Source: Bacteriovoracaceae bacterium (GTDB taxonomy: Bacteria; Bdellovibrionota; Bacteriovoracia; Bacteriovoracales; Bacteriovoracaceae). Taken from it: DNA of 64,000 nt. The notes beneath the pieces were generated by a model. The model did no database searches, was not told the DNA's origin, and saw nothing but the letters and a program-made list of their open reading frames with translations. This document shows, in pieces, positions 61,841-64,000 of this stretch (position 1 is the stretch's first letter; each line of letters opens with the position of its first letter). The stretch lies in the NCBI GenBank assembly GCA_947446575.1, contig CANFHC010000003.1, positions 1 through 64,000 on the forward strand. The letters are read 5' to 3'. The position numbers were made by a program, and so were the translations under genes.

Positions 61841-63556
61841 TTAGAATTCATTTTTCTTCACAACCGTAGGCTTAAAAATCGAATTGATGTATTTAGAAGC
61901 AATCTTGTATGGAAAAAGCTGATTTTTTATTTCTTTCATTTCTTTAACCGTTTGAGGCTCTAGCATTGAGACATCGGCCCTATCCATAAAATCATAATCA
62001 ATGGCACCAGGCTCTGCCTTTAAGAAGAGAAAAGATTCGTCCGCGACTCTATAGGGAAAGATAGATTTAAAACCAGCATAATAAAAAGTACTAGCAATGA
62101 CACTGTTGCTTATCACATGTCGGTCATTAAAGACTTGAGTAAGTCCTACTCGGCCTTGGTATTTATTTTTACTATAGTCTTCTTTGTTGTAAAAAGGTGC
62201 ATCTAAAACCACAAAGCCATTTGGATTGAGGGTATGGCGAACGTAAGTATAAAACTCGACACTATAGAGCCTGGCGAGGTCATACGAATTTGGATAAGGA
62301 AAATCTATAAAAACTGCATCGTACTTATCATTAGTATTTCTCACATAATAAAATCCATCATTAATTTCAGAATGTACTCTTGGATCATCGAGCGAATGTT
62401 TATTGAGTTCAGCAAATCGCGTCTTAGCCAAATCGATCATCTTTTGATCTAGCTCGATATGCTTAATAGATTCTATTCCTTTATACTTTAAAAGTTCGCG
62501 TAAGAGTAAGCCATCCCCACCACCTAATAACAAAACTTTTCTAGGAACAACTTTATTCATAACGACTGAAACGTGGGCAAAGGCCTGATGATAATAAAAT
62601 TCTGTTGTCGTATTAAATTGAAAATTTGTATCTAAGGTCAAAATAGTTGAATCGGAAACTTTTCCATCTTCAGAAGTTGGATAAGTAAAAATGTCGACGT
62701 ATTGATATAATGACTTTTGGCGTTCAACTGGTTTAAAGTTATCAACCCTTCGAACTAAATCATCTATGTCAGTACTGTTTTGTGCCAAAATCTTTGGAAG
62801 GTAATAAAATAATTTTAAATACCGTTGAGTGATACTGTATTCATTCAATCCTATGATTGAAATTAACAATAAAATAAAAGTAATGAATCCAGAATAAAAT
62901 ACTTTTTTGGCTTTTGCATATTTCACAATACAAAAAATACAAACTAGTAAATTCAAAAGAGCCACGGCAACTGATGTTTTTATAACATCTAGCTTAGGAA
63001 GCAGAAAATAAGCAAAACAAATTGTTCCGACCAATGTCCCTAGGTAATTTATCCCTAGAATTTGATGCTCCCCTTCTTCCGAAATACCCAGGCGATCTTC
63101 TGCTATTTTCATCATTAAAGGTATTTCAAATCCCGACAAAAGCCCAATTGATAACGTTAGAGATTGAATCAGAAGAAAAAAGACGATTTTTAAAAGAAAC
63201 ATATTCTGCAAATAAAAAGACGAGTAAAAATCACCCGTATAAAAAAAGAGGTTATCCACATACTTATAGCTTCCATGAAAGATATAAACATAAACAACAC
63301 AAATAGCTCCTAAGAAGGCAAGGGCCAACTCAACATTGATTAAACTTTTATACGCATCTTTTAATCTATCTGAGTAATAGGCTCCAAGCCCTAAGCCACC
63401 GATGTAAACACCAATGGTAAGCGATTGCCACCAAATATAATTTCCTGTAACAATGGCCAGTGTATTCGAGAGCAGTAATTCATAGACAATACTACAAAAA
63501 GCTAGGATTGAAGTAATGAGCAGTAATTCTATTTTTATTAAATTTCTTTCTTTCAT
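61841..63556 (-). CDS. Membrane-embedded spermidine-synthase-like protein
   Basis: 571 residues. The first 225 residues have about seven membrane helices (for example IGLLSGFEIPLMMKIAEDRL). Residues 290-540 are a spermidine-synthase/methyltransferase fold: VLLLGGGDGLLLRELL, HIELDQKMIDLAKTRF and YDAVFIDFPYPNSYDLARLY, which has the catalytic Asp. Such fused proteins occur widely, with uncertain polyamine specificity. The ATG shares a base with the stop of the upstream gene, so they are coupled. Confidence 0.85.
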   Translation of the reverse strand: MKERNLIKIELLLITSILAFCSIVYELLLSNTLAIVTGNYIWWQSLTIGVYIGGLGLGAYYSDRLKDAYKSLINVELALAFLGAICVVYVYIFHGSYKYVDNLFFYTGDFYSSFYLQNMFLLKIVFFLLIQSLTLSIGLLSGFEIPLMMKIAEDRLGISEEGEHQILGINYLGTLVGTICFAYFLLPKLDVIKTSVAVALLNLLVCIFCIVKYAKAKKVFYSGFITFILLLISIIGLNEYSITQRYLKLFYYLPKILAQNSTDIDDLVRRVDNFKPVERQKSLYQYVDIFTYPTSEDGKVSDSTILTLDTNFQFNTTTEFYYHQAFAHVSVVMNKVVPRKVLLLGGGDGLLLRELLKYKGIESIKHIELDQKMIDLAKTRFAELNKHSLDDPRVHSEINDGFYYVRNTNDKYDAVFIDFPYPNSYDLARLYSVEFYTYVRHTLNPNGFVVLDAPFYNKEDYSKNKYQGRVGLTQVFNDRHVISNSVIASTFYYAGFKSIFPYRVADESFLFLKAEPGAIDYDFMDRADVSMLEPQTVKEMKEIKNQLFPYKIASKYINSIFKPTVVKKNEF

Positions 63557-64000
63557 TAGAATTTCCCGCCAAAATAAAATCTTTGAACAATTATTTCATT
63601 TACTGCATCTGCATTGAAAATCATCAGCCCCCAAACAATAAGCATTATCCAAATTATAATTTGATATTTCTTGCTTTGAATTTTCATTTTATTCATTACA
63701 AAAAATGCAATTAATATATTGATCAATGAAACGACGTAACCAATTGTGAAAATATGTAAACTTGGCAAGATGAATATCGGAAAAAGTATAGCGCCCAAAA
63801 GTGTTCCGAGATAATCATATGCTAATACAAAATGTCCCTTGGTAACTTTAAACTGTTTACTCATGTCCATTAGTAATGGCAATTCCAGACCAGATAAAAA
63901 GCCGATGGCCACGATGAGCAAATGATTCACCGTAAAGAGAGGCATTTGCACCCATGAAGAAAAAAATGAAATTCCAGAGACTTTAGCAAATTTATTAAAA
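63556..64000 (-). CDS. Paralogous membrane domain, 5' part cut by the window edge
   Basis: The frame stays open to the right end, so the start is outside. The visible 147 residues resemble the membrane half of the downstream spermidine-synthase-like protein: AIGFLSGLELPLLMDMSKQF and YDYLGTLLGAILFPIFILP align with its SGFEIPLMM and YLGTLVGTICF segments. There is no synthase domain before the stop. It may be a membrane partner or a half that split from a duplicated gene. Confidence 0.7.
   Translation of the reverse strand, partial: FNKFAKVSGISFFSSWVQMPLFTVNHLLIVAIGFLSGLELPLLMDMSKQFKVTKGHFVLAYDYLGTLLGAILFPIFILPSLHIFTIGYVVSLINILIAFFVMNKMKIQSKKYQIIIWIMLIVWGLMIFNADAVNEIIVQRFYFGGKF

Overview
The window is a gene-dense, AT-rich bacterial chromosome segment. 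Gene content points to a predatory-type Bdellovibrionota, most likely the Bacteriovorax/Halobacteriovorax side (inference: caa3 and bc respiratory modules of Bdellovibrio type, a Tad cluster with a TadZ-TadA fusion, short flagellins without variable domains, many lipoproteins and small secreted proteins, low GC). I could not run a 16S comparison.

Layout. 1-900: 5' end of a 16S rRNA gene on the minus strand, preceded in its own transcript by tRNA-Ala(UGC), a boxA-like site and a promoter. 977-2275: a cyclophilin lipoprotein and a secreted tyrosine-phosphatase-like gene broken by two compensating G-run frameshifts. 2369-19473: two minus-strand respiratory operons. One encodes a caa3-type oxidase (heme A/O synthase fusion, CtaC, CtaD, a divergent subunit III, diheme cytochrome c, SCO, subunit IV). 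The other encodes a bc complex (HEAT protein, Rieske, split cytochrome b, a coiled-coil octaheme cytochrome) plus a canonical oxidase subunit III and a CtaM/DUF420 protein. A plus-strand tryptophan dioxygenase/kynureninase pair sits between them.

19584-30409: membrane and unknown genes, a thiolase, a miniature FliG-like protein, then a tight minus-strand operon (HTH regulator, AsmA, MtnA-like, Ppx/GppA, cyclic-nucleotide-binding protein, lipoprotein without a normal start codon) and a ClC transporter. 30550-34471: flippase-like protein, a phosphoesterase remnant, and a compact cluster of an ArsS-type radical SAM enzyme, a 45-residue Cys-rich peptide resembling an ArsM N-terminus, and a fusion of two rSAM-associated transferases. 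34472-43617: PcrA/UvrD helicase, GlmS, GlmU, Lon, a CheY-like receiver and strong terminators.

43649-47042: a row of small exported proteins. Two are paralogs with sigma-54-like promoters and a shared upstream GTC-N9-GAC motif; the row ends in a short YD-repeat protein without a toxin tip. 47106-55033: Tad pilus cluster (flp, pilin-like genes, TadV, CpaB, CpaC, TadZ-TadA fusion, TadB) with no TadC visible. 55245-55437: a strong 6S RNA candidate on the plus strand. 55445-64000: polytopic membrane protein, unknown gene, epimerase with an altered catalytic lysine, two flagellins (one with a clear sigma-28 promoter and a two-hairpin leader, one with a tandem 8-bp repeat upstream), a GNAT protein, and a membrane spermidine-synthase-like gene with a paralog running off the end.

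The most unusual items are the sigma-54-controlled secreted peptide pair, the arsenosugar-like cluster without a full methyltransferase, the octaheme coiled-coil bc-complex subunit, the TadZ-TadA fusion, and the structured flagellin leader.
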